A stretch of 64,000 bases of DNA from UBA10438 sp044238605 (GTDB lineage: Bacteria > Bacteroidota > Ignavibacteria > Kapaibacteriales > Kapaibacteriaceae): assembly GCA_044238605.1 (NCBI GenBank), contig JBIICY010000009.1, positions 1 to 64,000 on the forward strand, given 5' to 3'. Below the pieces are notes generated by a model. The model was not told the DNA's origin, did no database searches, and was given only the letters and a program-made list of their open reading frames with translations. Each line of letters begins with the position of its first letter. Within the stretch, counting starts at the first letter, position 1. The translations under genes were made by a program, and so were the position numbers. Of this stretch, positions 52,959-61,316 are shown one piece after another.

Positions 52959-53549
52959 ATGAACAGATCGTTGCTCGCATTCGCACTCGTCAGTCTAATG
53001 ACCGCTACGTTATGCGCCCAAACCGAACAACAACCAACAACATTGGCTCAGACGCAGACACCATCGAAGAAATGGGGGGCAGAGATTAATCCGATGTGGC
53101 CAATCTTCCCGGGTAACATCTATCGAGGTCAGTTCACATACGAAACGTGGCGCGATAACGACCTTGCAGGCGACGTGTTTGTAGGTGTTTCTGCAAGACC
53201 ATTTGAATTCAGAGAGGATGAAGGTGACTTTGCAAACTATGCCCTCACATTTGGTTACAGACAGTTCGTATGGAAGGGGCTTCATGCTGAACTTTATCAG
53301 GCCTTTGGACCAGGTTACAATCGCAACAATGTGATTGATGGTAAAGACTACACAAGCTGGGACTACGAAGTAGGTCTGCTTGCTGGATACCGATGGGAAT
53401 TCTACGAAACTGACAAGGCCAATCTCTATGTAAGCACGCAGCATGGGTTCTATTACGTGGCCGCAAAGAGCAATCCGCACCCGATAAAGAACTTTACCGG
53501 TGAAGAACCCATCTATGTTGGCACATTGAACTTTGGTGTCAGATTCTAG
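52959..53549 (+). CDS. Small outer-membrane beta-barrel protein (second)
   Basis: 196 residues with a signal peptide (MNRSLLAFALVSLMTATLCAQ). Strand-like segments (WPIFPGNIYRGQFTYETWR, YALTFGYRQFVWKGLHAELYQAFGPGY, YEVGLLAGYRWEFY, LYVSTQHGFYYVAA) and the terminal LNFGVRF indicate an eight-stranded-type barrel. It resembles uncharacterised barrel proteins of Bacteroidota; role unknown. A perfect palindrome begins eight bases after the stop codon. Confidence 0.78.
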   Translation: MNRSLLAFALVSLMTATLCAQTEQQPTTLAQTQTPSKKWGAEINPMWPIFPGNIYRGQFTYETWRDNDLAGDVFVGVSARPFEFREDEGDFANYALTFGYRQFVWKGLHAELYQAFGPGYNRNNVIDGKDYTSWDYEVGLLAGYRWEFYETDKANLYVSTQHGFYYVAAKSNPHPIKNFTGEEPIYVGTLNFGVRF

Positions 53550-53552
53550 CGC

Positions 53553-53810
53553 ATGGATTCCCGCGTTCGCGGGAATTACGATCTATCGCCGGGGCAACGA
53601 TTGTTATGTGTAACCAGTAACCCGTAATCCGTAACCAGTAACCCGTAATCCGTAACCAGTAACCCGTAACCCGTCATCGGTCATCCGTCATCGGGCGAGC
53701 CACCGGCTCGCCCCTACTTCCTCTCGGATGTGCTTTCCGGTATGCGTCTTTTAATCGTTCAACGCTAACGTGGGTGTAGACCTGTGTGGTGGAGAGCGAT
53801 GAGTAGCCGG
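53553..53810. repeat. Direct repeat, left copy: palindrome, heptads, hairpin and xer 3' fragment
   Basis: Aligns with 58765-59028 (offset 5212 bp, one 6-bp gap, few substitutions). It contains the palindrome at 53557-53576 (ATTCCCGCG/CGCGGGAAT), twelve 7-bp units GTAACCM/GTAATCC/GTCATCS at 53610-53693, and the hairpin GGGCGAGCC-ACC-GGCTCGCCC at 53693-53713. It ends with a minus-strand fragment coding for residues 270-298 of the Xer recombinase, without its stop codon. Homology ends near 53806-53810. Confidence 0.9.
53714..53808 (-). pseudogene. 3' fragment of xer tyrosine recombinase
   Basis: Translates as YSSLSTTQVYTHVSVERLKD followed by AYRKAHPRG, matching residues 270-298 of the intact recombinase encoded at 58926-59831, including the catalytic tyrosine. 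The histidine before it is changed to tyrosine, and a 6-bp deletion removes the stop. No upstream xer sequence remains. Confidence 0.85.
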
Positions 53811-53955
53811 GGAGTATCTACTCACAGTTCAGTTAGGGGGCGAGGTGCGTTCGTATGGTTTGTGAGGGTGTGAAGACATCTGCTCGGTGAACCGCGATAG
53901 CCGACGCCCAGATAAACAGGATTTCCAAGAGGTAGAATTGTCGCTCTCTGTTGGA

Positions 53956-53961
53956 TATAAT
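53956..53961 (+). promoter_or_regulatory. Sigma-70-like -10 box (TATAAT) upstream of hipB
   Basis: TATAAT lies 29 bp before the hipB ATG, unlike the TAnnTTTG boxes elsewhere. The segment between the left repeat and hipB (53811-53990) otherwise shows only a small palindrome GAGTA-TC-TACTC at 53812-53823, right at the repeat boundary. Confidence 0.3.
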
Positions 53962-53990
53962 GTATCGTATATTGAACAATAAAGGTAGTA

Positions 53991-54338
53991 ATGAAACGTA
54001 TAGAGAGCATTATGAACACCGATGAAATCATTCTTCCAAAGCATCGACGTGTCCTTGAGGGCCTCGGCGGGGACATTCGTCTGGCACGCCTTCGGCGCTC
54101 ACTCACGGCCGAGCAGGTTGCTGAGCGCGCCGGCATCAGCCGGCTGACACTTATGCGTATTGAGGCGGGCACGCCATCGGTCTCCATCGGAGCGTATCTG
54201 CAGGTTTTGGTTGTCCTTGGCCTGGAGACGGGGCTCGGCATGGCGGCCAGTAACGATGAGCTGGGCCGAAAACTTCAGGACCTCGGGCTTGGCGCACGCA
54301 AGCGGGTTTCGACGCGAAGAGGTGCTCGATCGTTATGA
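53991..54338 (+). CDS. hipB: HipB-like antitoxin (XRE helix-turn-helix)
   Basis: 115 residues. A helix-turn-helix of XRE type occupies about 22-80 (IRLARLRRSLTAEQVAERAGISRLTLMRIEAGTPSVSIGAYLQVL). The C-terminus is basic (ARKRVSTRRGARSL). An alternative ATG is at 54012. As the antitoxin it should bind the HipA kinase and repress the operon. The stop overlaps the hipA start by ATGA. Confidence 0.9.
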   Translation: MKRIESIMNTDEIILPKHRRVLEGLGGDIRLARLRRSLTAEQVAERAGISRLTLMRIEAGTPSVSIGAYLQVLVVLGLETGLGMAASNDELGRKLQDLGLGARKRVSTRRGARSL

Positions 54339-55591
54339 GTGCGTCTCGGACGATACATGTTGTTGCAGACTGGATCGGTCTTGGTGGGCCCGTCCGTGTT
54401 GGTGAACTGAACGTTCATGCAGCTCGGGGTAAGGAGACATTTTCTTTCGCTTACGACTCGTCTTGGCTACGGAGAAAATCTGCAATTGTTATCGATCCTG
54501 ATCTACAGCTTTTCTCTGGTCCACAGTACGTTTCGGCTGGTAGGTCAATGTTCGGTGTGTTCATGGACTCTGCCCCTGATCGTTGGGGAAGAACCATCAT
54601 GCAGCAGCGCGCGTCATACCTGGCAAGGCAGCAAGGAGTTGAACCTGACAGGATGCTCGATAGCGATTTCCTTCTCGGTGTCCATGATGCCGGACGCTTC
54701 GGTGGACTTCGGTTCCAGCTAGGCCCCGACGGGCCGTTCCTCGATGATAACGATGCATACGCAGCACCACCGCTGACATCGCTCCGGAAGCTTCAGGAGG
54801 TAAGTCTGTCCTACGAACGATACGACGCTGATGAGCATGAGTTGGGTCGTCTACTGCAACTTCTCGCACCCGGTTCCTCACTAGGTGGTGCTCGACCCAA
54901 GGCAAGCGTCATCGATCCTAAGGGCAATCTTTGGATCGCGAAGTTCCCCAGTCGATCGGATTCATGGAATGTGGCAGCCTGGGAGTACCTAGTAACGAAA
55001 TTGGCTGAGAGGTGTGGTATCAACACGCCTACTGTTCAGCTCGAACGTTTCGGAACGGGGCACAGCACACTATTGAGCAGGCGCTTTGACCGAGCTGGCA
55101 ATGGCGGGCGAATTCATGCTGCATCTGCGATGACCCTTCTGGGTCGGCAGGATGGCGATGACCATACAACAGGGGTAAGCTATCTCGATCTTGCAGACTT
55201 TATCATCCGTCATTGCTCTAACGTTTCGCAACAGCTCGAAGAACTGTGGAAGCGAATTCTCTTGAGCGTTCTGATTGCCAATACGGATGACCATCTTCGA
55301 AATCACAGCTTCCTGCTCGGACCCGACGGAACATGGCAGCTCGCACCGGTGTATGACATTAATCCGGTCCCATTTGGAACAGGACTGCGTCTGAACATAA
55401 GTGAAACAGATAATCAACTCGATCGTGTTCTCGTCGAGGCTGTTGCGCCGTCCTTCAGAGTCTCATCGATTCGTGCAAAAGAGCTGATCGCGCACATGAC
55501 GTCAATCGTGTCCACATGGTCTGATGAGGCGAAGAAGATCGGCATTCCGCGGCATGAGATACTTCAAATGCAGCAGGCATTCAAGCACTAG
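54335..55591 (+). CDS. hipA: HipA-like serine/threonine kinase toxin
   Basis: 418 residues, close to the 440 of E. coli HipA, which phosphorylates glutamyl-tRNA synthetase and induces persistence. Kinase features are intact: the P-loop-like GSSLGGARPKA (180-190), the catalytic loop ANTDDHLRNH (315-324, Asp318) and the metal-binding PVYDINP (Asp341). The N-terminal subdomain with MDSAPDRWGRTIMQ is also present. Nothing suggests inactivation. It is one of the two intact modules in the repeat-bounded island. Confidence 0.92.
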   Translation: MSASRTIHVVADWIGLGGPVRVGELNVHAARGKETFSFAYDSSWLRRKSAIVIDPDLQLFSGPQYVSAGRSMFGVFMDSAPDRWGRTIMQQRASYLARQQGVEPDRMLDSDFLLGVHDAGRFGGLRFQLGPDGPFLDDNDAYAAPPLTSLRKLQEVSLSYERYDADEHELGRLLQLLAPGSSLGGARPKASVIDPKGNLWIAKFPSRSDSWNVAAWEYLVTKLAERCGINTPTVQLERFGTGHSTLLSRRFDRAGNGGRIHAASAMTLLGRQDGDDHTTGVSYLDLADFIIRHCSNVSQQLEELWKRILLSVLIANTDDHLRNHSFLLGPDGTWQLAPVYDINPVPFGTGLRLNISETDNQLDRVLVEAVAPSFRVSSIRAKELIAHMTSIVSTWSDEAKKIGIPRHEILQMQQAFKH

Positions 55592-55638
55592 CGATCCACT
55601 TGTACGCACGAGTGTTGTGGGAATGATCGCACAGGTTA

Positions 55639-56052
55639 TTGACAAAGTCCGGCGTCCGTTGGTTTTGTCACTCGTGGACGGCTGCTTTGCTTTTTTGCAG
55701 TACAGTCCTGATACCAAAGCATTTCTGTGCCGACTATGGGCTTCGGGTTGTGCGGGCATTTGAGCTCAACAATGGAAACCGGGAATACATCGTGCGGGGA
55801 CGCGAGGGCTTCACAGCTGACGCTGCAGCCAAGCTGTTTACCGAACATTACAAGGGGGCGAAGCTCTTCGTTGCCACGCTACCACTAGGTGCACTGAAGT
55901 TTCTCGGTCGCCTCTCAAAGCGATTCAACTACGTTTCCCATATTGTCGAGGCACTGAACAGTTACCCGGAGAAGTTTGCTTCCGAGCACACCTGGCAGGA
56001 GTTGGGAGAGCCGCAGATGAGCTTGATGGACTATATCCGGCAGACGAAGTGA
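55639..56052 (+). pseudogene. Remnant of NmrA/NAD(P)-binding oxidoreductase (C-terminal part only)
   Basis: The reading frame encodes 137 residues. From about residue 33 it reads like the C-terminal substrate-binding part of an NmrA-type oxidoreductase (ELNNGNREYIVRGREGFTADAAAKLF, LPLGALKFLGRLSKRFNYVSH, EHTWQELGEP). The N-terminal Rossmann half is missing, and the first 32 residues look unrelated. It is probably a decayed gene fragment in the island; a small functional protein cannot be excluded. Confidence 0.6.
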
Positions 56053-56089
56053 CGGATAGTATCCATCATCCCGGCACGGAGTACCTGCA

Positions 56090-58165
56090 TCATTTGCTGA
56101 TCAGCACTCGAGATCGGCGCACTTCACTTGGTGTGCTCAGGATCACCATGTACGATCTAGAGGGCATGGTCGATTCGATCGGTAATGGGACTTGATTCGC
56201 CCCTTGTCGAATCAAGATGTTCGACTTCTCCTGAAGGACACTTCCATTGCCGTCGACGATCTGAATGGTTCCTGGAACGTCGCGGTCACTCGTTACGTAC
56301 AATGTGAGTCCATCACGCGCAGGAATGGGTCCGACACCGTCGATGCGCAAGGTGCTGTCACCAATGGAACAGAAGCCAAGAGCCGAGGGACAATTCAGAA
56401 GATTGCAGGCCTCAGTGATCGATTGCGACTGTTCAATCGAAGCGTAAAGAGCTTCATACTCCGGCTGGAGGAATTGCCTCATGTTATCCGGTAGCGCATT
56501 CATCACCGATTGCGATGGGAGGAACCACGAGATACTCACCAGACGTCGCTTTTCACCATTCCATCCGGGTCTTGATACCCACGGAGTGGCCACGCGTAAT
56601 CCTAACAGAAGTTTCAGCACGGGTATCAAATGGTTGCCATGCTGAACAGAGTAGTACCCCAGAGAGTCGGTGGGGATACTCTCACTGTTAATTTCGGTCG
56701 CAACTTCCGAGGCAAATTTTCGCGCAAGCGGATATCGATCCAGCCAGTCTGCCGGTGGTATGCTGTCGATTGGCAAAGTTTGAAGGACGTGTGATGTGTA
56801 ACAACGTATGGACGTGTCTTTCTGTCCGGACAGCTGAATCTCAAGACTGCTGCCGGCATCAGGTACGAGTCTGCCGAGCGAACCCACAGGTAAATCAAAG
56901 CCTTTGGTACGCTGCATGGCAATGGATGATTCATACCCAAGGTTTGTGAGATACTCGTTGACGGGTCGGCGTGACGATGATCTCACAAACGAAGTGGTAA
57001 CGGTATCAATCGTCGCAACTGACCATCCGTTCTGGCATATCGAAACATCATCGGTAAAAAATCCGAATTGGTGTAGTGAAGCGTCATCCAATTCAACGAA
57101 CGGATGACCTGACACAACTGCAACCTTTACGAGCTTTGTCTTCGTTGCTGACGCTGTCTGTTCGACGTGCTGCTTCGGCTTCAGAATCCTGCTCGGCATG
57201 GCGGTACCAGGAACATAAGGGGCATAGCAGGTCTTCAGAGCACCACGAAAACGTTGCGGCAGCTTCTCCAGGACTGCGCCCGTGGGCATTAGGGCTACGA
57301 TGTATCGATGCGCGTTTCTCTTATCTGGGATACTCAGCAGAATCGGCTTGCTACTTGGCAGTTTGCTGTAAAAACCGAAAAAGCGCTTGTCCGGGATTGA
57401 AGCAAGAAACGACATCTCAGGAGCTGGGTGCTTGCTAGGAGCTGGCTCTACCAGTGCGGCTGCAAACATTATAGAGTCGAAGAGACTGACAGGTATCAAC
57501 GCTGGTGGGTTGTAATACTCAACGAGTGGAACGTTTGTGTCAGCAATGACTTGGACGAAGACCGGAGAGAGCTCGTCAAGCTGATAGCCGCTGAGTCTAT
57601 GAGCTGAAAATGTCTGTGGGCGGCCACTGCCATCGCTGCAGCTATGTCTGTAATGGAACAACAGGGTGGTATCACGAAGCTGCTCTGATGTGAGTCCAAG
57701 TGCACGAGACCTCAGTGTATCTGCCACGACAAGTGTTTGTATCAGTACCGAGATACTATCATCATACCTGCGAATACCGAATAGCCGTAGTTCTTCATCA
57801 GTGAGACTGAGAGTGAGGATAGAACGTGGATCGAGAGCCGATTCCTCACGGACAGAATCGTCAGCAGATGCACCGGTGGGATCCTCTGTTTCGTCAGTAA
57901 CGCTTACCTGCTGGGGTATTGTACCCCCTGAATTGTTGGCAGGTCGGCTGGGATGAGGTTGTTTGTTCTCAATGGGAGGGTTCGTTGGGCCAACAAAGTA
58001 CGCTGTGCCGGTGGCAACGAGCAACAATGCGATGAATGGTAAACCTATCCTGTACATCCGATGGTTTGTGATCATTGCTTTGATTCGGGAATCTGAAGCA
58101 AGTGGTGGCTGCACCTCGGTCTGTTTGAGAAGCTGCAGCAGGGTATCGAGTCGTTCATCGTGCAT
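56090..58165 (-). CDS. Single-pass membrane protein with T9SS-like tail, partner of ECF sigma factor
   Basis: 691 residues from the ATG at 58165 (a TTG at 58189 is an alternative). About 40 cytoplasmic residues precede one membrane segment (IGLPFIALLLVATGTAYFVG). A long extracytoplasmic part of unknown fold follows, rich in LPxxF and SIP phrases. The last 65 residues (GTIQIVDGNGSVLQEK through SRSYMVILST to RVLISK) have the strand pattern of a T9SS sorting domain. The start lies inside the 3' end of the ECF sigma gene, the usual place of an anti-sigma factor. A membrane anchor plus a secretion tail is an odd combination. Confidence 0.6.
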   Translation of the reverse strand: MHDERLDTLLQLLKQTEVQPPLASDSRIKAMITNHRMYRIGLPFIALLLVATGTAYFVGPTNPPIENKQPHPSRPANNSGGTIPQQVSVTDETEDPTGASADDSVREESALDPRSILTLSLTDEELRLFGIRRYDDSISVLIQTLVVADTLRSRALGLTSEQLRDTTLLFHYRHSCSDGSGRPQTFSAHRLSGYQLDELSPVFVQVIADTNVPLVEYYNPPALIPVSLFDSIMFAAALVEPAPSKHPAPEMSFLASIPDKRFFGFYSKLPSSKPILLSIPDKRNAHRYIVALMPTGAVLEKLPQRFRGALKTCYAPYVPGTAMPSRILKPKQHVEQTASATKTKLVKVAVVSGHPFVELDDASLHQFGFFTDDVSICQNGWSVATIDTVTTSFVRSSSRRPVNEYLTNLGYESSIAMQRTKGFDLPVGSLGRLVPDAGSSLEIQLSGQKDTSIRCYTSHVLQTLPIDSIPPADWLDRYPLARKFASEVATEINSESIPTDSLGYYSVQHGNHLIPVLKLLLGLRVATPWVSRPGWNGEKRRLVSISWFLPSQSVMNALPDNMRQFLQPEYEALYASIEQSQSITEACNLLNCPSALGFCSIGDSTLRIDGVGPIPARDGLTLYVTSDRDVPGTIQIVDGNGSVLQEKSNILIRQGANQVPLPIESTMPSRSYMVILSTPSEVRRSRVLISK

Positions 58166-58670
58166 GGCGTTTTTTCTCCTCGTGTTCAAGACTCTCCTGA
58201 AGGAGCGCCTTTAGGTGGTCACGGCCACGCTTTACGCGCATCTTGACCGCTGAAAGCCCGAGATCAAGTTCGGCGGCGATGTCAGCAAGCGGCCAGCCTT
58301 CGATTTCGGCGAGTACTAGTGGAATGCGTTCAACATCTGGCAGCTGCGCAATGGCATCACGAACGAGCTGCACATCCGTAGCGTCTTCAGGTGAAATGTG
58401 GCCAACAACAACGATCTCGTCCAGCGAGTCGCGCACAAAGCGCTCATCATGCCGAGTACTGTGACGGTGGGCTCTCAGAATGGCAGTTATGCAATAGGCC
58501 TTCAGAGCCTGTGGGGTGGCTATTCTCACCCACGAACGAAGAGCCGCATAGAGTGCACTCTGCACATGGTCGGCTGCCTTGTCCCGATCCCGCTCAAGAA
58601 ACATGGCGAATCGCTCGACGTCGCGTCGAATCGTGCGATAGGCCTCGATGAATTCGTTGTTTCTGCTCAC
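58155..58670 (-). CDS. ECF-family RNA polymerase sigma factor (island)
   Basis: 171 residues from the GTG at 58670 (TTG at 58676 possible; no ATG fits). Region 2 is short (EAYRTIRRDVERFAMFLERDRDKAADHVQSALYAALRSW), and region 4 is clear (LPDVERIPLVLAEIEGWPLADIAAELDLGLSAVKMRVKRGRDHLK). It overlaps its putative membrane regulator by 11 bp. It is distinct from the sigma factor encoded at 40577 but has the same gene arrangement. Confidence 0.85.
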   Translation of the reverse strand: MSRNNEFIEAYRTIRRDVERFAMFLERDRDKAADHVQSALYAALRSWVRIATPQALKAYCITAILRAHRHSTRHDERFVRDSLDEIVVVGHISPEDATDVQLVRDAIAQLPDVERIPLVLAEIEGWPLADIAAELDLGLSAVKMRVKRGRDHLKALLQESLEHEEKKRHAR

Positions 58671-58764
58671 TATCAACTAATGTCGGGATTGCACCAACGG
58701 TCACATCGCCATCAGGAGGTCCTCACGGCATTTGGATCGCCGATTGCGCGGGGGTACGTGGAAG

Positions 58765-59028
58765 ATGGATTCCCACTTTCGTGGGAATGACGAGCTATCG
58801 CCGGGGCAACGATTGTTATATGTAACCAGTAACCCGTAATCCGTAACCAGTAACCCGTAATCCGTAACCAGTAACCCGTAACCCGTCATCGGTCATCCGT
58901 CATCGGGCGAGCCACCGGCTCGCCCCTACTCGCTGTTTCCTCTCGGATGCGCTTTTCGGTATGCATCCTTTAATCGTTCGACGCTAACGTGGGTGTATAC
59001 CTGTGTGGTGGAGAGCGATGAATGGCCG
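58765..59028. repeat. Direct repeat, right copy (includes 3' end of intact xer gene)
   Basis: Counterpart of 53553-53810. It holds the palindrome ATTCCCAC-TTTC-GTGGGAAT (58769-58788), the heptad array at 58822-58905, the GGGCGAGCC/GGCTCGCCC hairpin, and the last 34 codons of the xer gene. The stretch between the sigma gene and this copy (58677-58764) shows nothing recognisable. Confidence 0.9.
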
Positions 59029-59831
59029 AGCATTTCGCGCACGGCGCAAAGGTCTGCACCGTTATCGAGAAGGTGTGTTGCGAAGGAGTGTCGCAACACG
59101 TGAGGACTTTTACGTGCAGTTTCGGTAATGGGGCCGAGGGCAGAGCGAACGATGCGCCAGGCTGAGACGCTCGCGAGGCGTCTGCCTCTGTCGCCAATAA
59201 ACAGCGCATGTTCATCTGCAACTGGGTGTAGTTCTGATCTGCGAAGCACGAGTTGATCGAGGATCTCGATGCTTTCCTTCGTTACCGGTACGATGCGTTG
59301 TTTGTTGCGCTTGCCAAGCACTCGCACGGTGCGCGATGCTGTGTCGATATCGCCAACATTCAATTGCAGCGCTTCGCTGATGCGTAGTCCAGATCCGTAG
59401 AGGATCTCACACAGGGCGCGGTTGCGTAGCTGCTTGATGTCTGAAAGGTCAAAGGTTGACCACAACGACGCAGCTTCGGGTGCCTGCAGAAACGAAGGGA
59501 GTTTCTTTTCTGTCTTGGGAGATGGAAGCGTTAGCGTTGGATTCCGTTCGATGATACCCGAGCGAACAAGGTATCGAAAGAAACTCCTGAGTGCTGCCAG
59601 CTTTGCCCGAAGACTTCGCTTGGTAAGCCCCTTGTCGTCGAGCCATCCAAGAAATGGACGGATATCAGCCTCGACGATCTCGTGTACCTCTGGAACTCCG
59701 CCATACGACTCCTGCAGATACGTCTGGAACTGCTCAAGCGCTGTGGCGTACGCCTGCGTTGTGTGGCTGCTGGCGGCCTTCTCCACATCAAGTGCTGTGA
59801 GAAATGATCGTACTGCTTCGGCGAAGTCCAT
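58926..59831 (-). CDS. Tyrosine recombinase, XerC/XerD family
   Basis: 301 residues, the standard Xer length. All catalytic residues are present: R150 (GSGLRISEA), K174 (LGKRNKQRI), H244 and R247 (HVLRHSFATHLL), H270 and the nucleophile Y279 (LGHSSLSTTQVYTH). The N-terminal SAM-like DNA-binding domain is complete. Xer proteins resolve chromosome dimers at dif; XerC and XerD cannot be told apart here, and an island integrase of the same family is possible. Its 3' end is duplicated about 5.2 kb away. Confidence 0.92.
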   Translation of the reverse strand: MDFAEAVRSFLTALDVEKAASSHTTQAYATALEQFQTYLQESYGGVPEVHEIVEADIRPFLGWLDDKGLTKRSLRAKLAALRSFFRYLVRSGIIERNPTLTLPSPKTEKKLPSFLQAPEAASLWSTFDLSDIKQLRNRALCEILYGSGLRISEALQLNVGDIDTASRTVRVLGKRNKQRIVPVTKESIEILDQLVLRRSELHPVADEHALFIGDRGRRLASVSAWRIVRSALGPITETARKSPHVLRHSFATHLLDNGADLCAVREMLGHSSLSTTQVYTHVSVERLKDAYRKAHPRGNSE

Positions 59832-59845
59832 GCGTCAACTTACGG

Positions 59846-59853
59846 TATATTTG
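59846..59853 (+). promoter_or_regulatory. Candidate -7 box (TATATTTG) and Shine-Dalgarno for aldehyde dehydrogenase
   Basis: Exact TAnnTTTG match 20 bp before the ATG at 59874, in a 42-bp divergent gap. AAGGAG at 59861-59866 sits seven bases before the ATG. Confidence 0.5.
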
Positions 59854-59873
59854 CAAGTTCAAGGAGTTTCAAC

Positions 59874-61316
59874 ATGTTGCACATCCGAAACTATATTAAT
59901 GGCTCGTTTCACGACCCCGTAGGGGGCGAGTGGATCGAGAATGTTAACCCGGCTACCGGTGAGGTGGTTTCGTTGATCGCACGCAGTCGCGCCGAGGATG
60001 TTGAATTGGCCGTAGATGCTGCAAAGAGAGCTTTCCCGTCATGGTCTGCGATGCCCGCCAAAGGCAGATCGGAGATCCTGCTGAAGATCGCTGAAAAGAT
60101 CAAACTGCATTTCGAAGATCTCGCACTTGCCGAGACGAATGACCAAGGTAAACCTCTGTGGCTTTCGAAAGCTGTTGATATACCGCGTGCGGTAGACAAC
60201 ATTTCGTTCTTTGCTACCGAGATTCTTCACACGCACACCGATGCGCATCAAACAGATGTGCATGTAATGAACTACACGTTGCGTCAGCCCCTTGGCGTTG
60301 TTGGATGCATCTCTCCATGGAATCTGCCACTGTATCTGTTTACGTGGAAGATTGCGCCTGCGCTTGCTGCCGGGAATACCGTAGTTGCCAAGCCGAGTGA
60401 GATAACGCCTATGACGGCGTTTCTTTTCGCAGAACTCTGCTCCGAAGCGGGTCTGCCGGCGGGAGTCTTGAACATTGTTCATGGATACGGTGCCGAATGC
60501 GGCGGTGCGATCGTGTCGCATCCTGCTGTCAAGGCTGTCTCGTTTACTGGCGGCACAGCAACGGGCAAGACGATTGCTTCGATTGCTGCTCCGATGTTCA
60601 AGAAGCTGTCGCTCGAGTTAGGCGGAAAGAATCCAACCATTGTCTATGATGACGTTGATGTTGCCCATACGGCTCGTCACGTAGCACGCGCAGCATTTAC
60701 CAATCAAGGTGAGATCTGTCTGTGTGGCTCGCGCATCTTTGTGCAGCGCAGCATCTATGAAGCATTCCGCTCGGCAATGATCGCCGAGACGCAAAAGTTT
60801 GTTGTTGGCGATCCACTCGATGCGAACACACGTATGGGGGCGCTTGTGAATGAGTCACACATGAACAAGGTGCTCTCCTACATAGAGCTTGCTCGTGAAG
60901 AGGGCGGCACGATCCTGACAGGGGGCTCGCGGAAGCATGTTGAAGGACGTTGTGCAGGAGGGTTCTTTATTGAACCAACCCTGATTGAGGGCCTCTCAAG
61001 TTCGTGCAGGGTGAACCAGGAAGAGATCTTTGGTCCGGTTGCATGCCTTATCCCGTTCGATACCGATGAAGAAGCCATCGCGATGGCCAACAGCACAGAA
61101 TACGGCCTAGCAGCATCGGTATGGACAACGAACATCAACAGAGCCCATGGAACAGCACACAAACTTGATTCGGGTATTGTCTGGATCAACACATGGCTGA
61201 TGCGTGATTTGCGCACACCGTTTGGTGGCATGAAACAAAGCGGTGTTGGCCGCGAAGGTGGAACCGAAGCATTGCGGTTCTTTACCGAACCGAAGAATGT
61301 TTGTCTGCAGCTATGA
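59874..61316 (+). CDS. Aldehyde dehydrogenase (2-aminomuconic/2-hydroxymuconic semialdehyde type)
   Basis: 480 residues of NAD-dependent ALDH. Catalytic features: N150 (SPWN), E248 (LELGGKNP) and the nucleophile C282 in FTNQGEICLCGSR. The QGEICLCGSR context is typical of aminomuconate- and hydroxymuconate-semialdehyde dehydrogenases (ALDH8-like). The gene is coupled by ATGA to a RidA-type deaminase gene; the two together fit the lower kynurenine or 2-aminophenol meta route. Other pathway genes are not in the window. Confidence 0.85.
   Translation: MLHIRNYINGSFHDPVGGEWIENVNPATGEVVSLIARSRAEDVELAVDAAKRAFPSWSAMPAKGRSEILLKIAEKIKLHFEDLALAETNDQGKPLWLSKAVDIPRAVDNISFFATEILHTHTDAHQTDVHVMNYTLRQPLGVVGCISPWNLPLYLFTWKIAPALAAGNTVVAKPSEITPMTAFLFAELCSEAGLPAGVLNIVHGYGAECGGAIVSHPAVKAVSFTGGTATGKTIASIAAPMFKKLSLELGGKNPTIVYDDVDVAHTARHVARAAFTNQGEICLCGSRIFVQRSIYEAFRSAMIAETQKFVVGDPLDANTRMGALVNESHMNKVLSYIELAREEGGTILTGGSRKHVEGRCAGGFFIEPTLIEGLSSSCRVNQEEIFGPVACLIPFDTDEEAIAMANSTEYGLAASVWTTNINRAHGTAHKLDSGIVWINTWLMRDLRTPFGGMKQSGVGREGGTEALRFFTEPKNVCLQL

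Noticed and set aside
53610..53693. Possible CRISPR array
   Set aside because: Units are 7 bp, contiguous and without spacers, and no cas genes are present.
58701..58889. Small minus-strand frame with a repeated GLLVTDY peptide
   Set aside because: The 7-residue peptide repeat is produced by three 7-bp units (21 bp) of the extragenic heptad array; there is no start-site or family support.
53550..59030. Prophage or integrative conjugative element
   Set aside because: There are no capsid, tail, relaxase, transposase or replication genes; only toxin-antitoxin, sigma and remnant genes between direct repeats.
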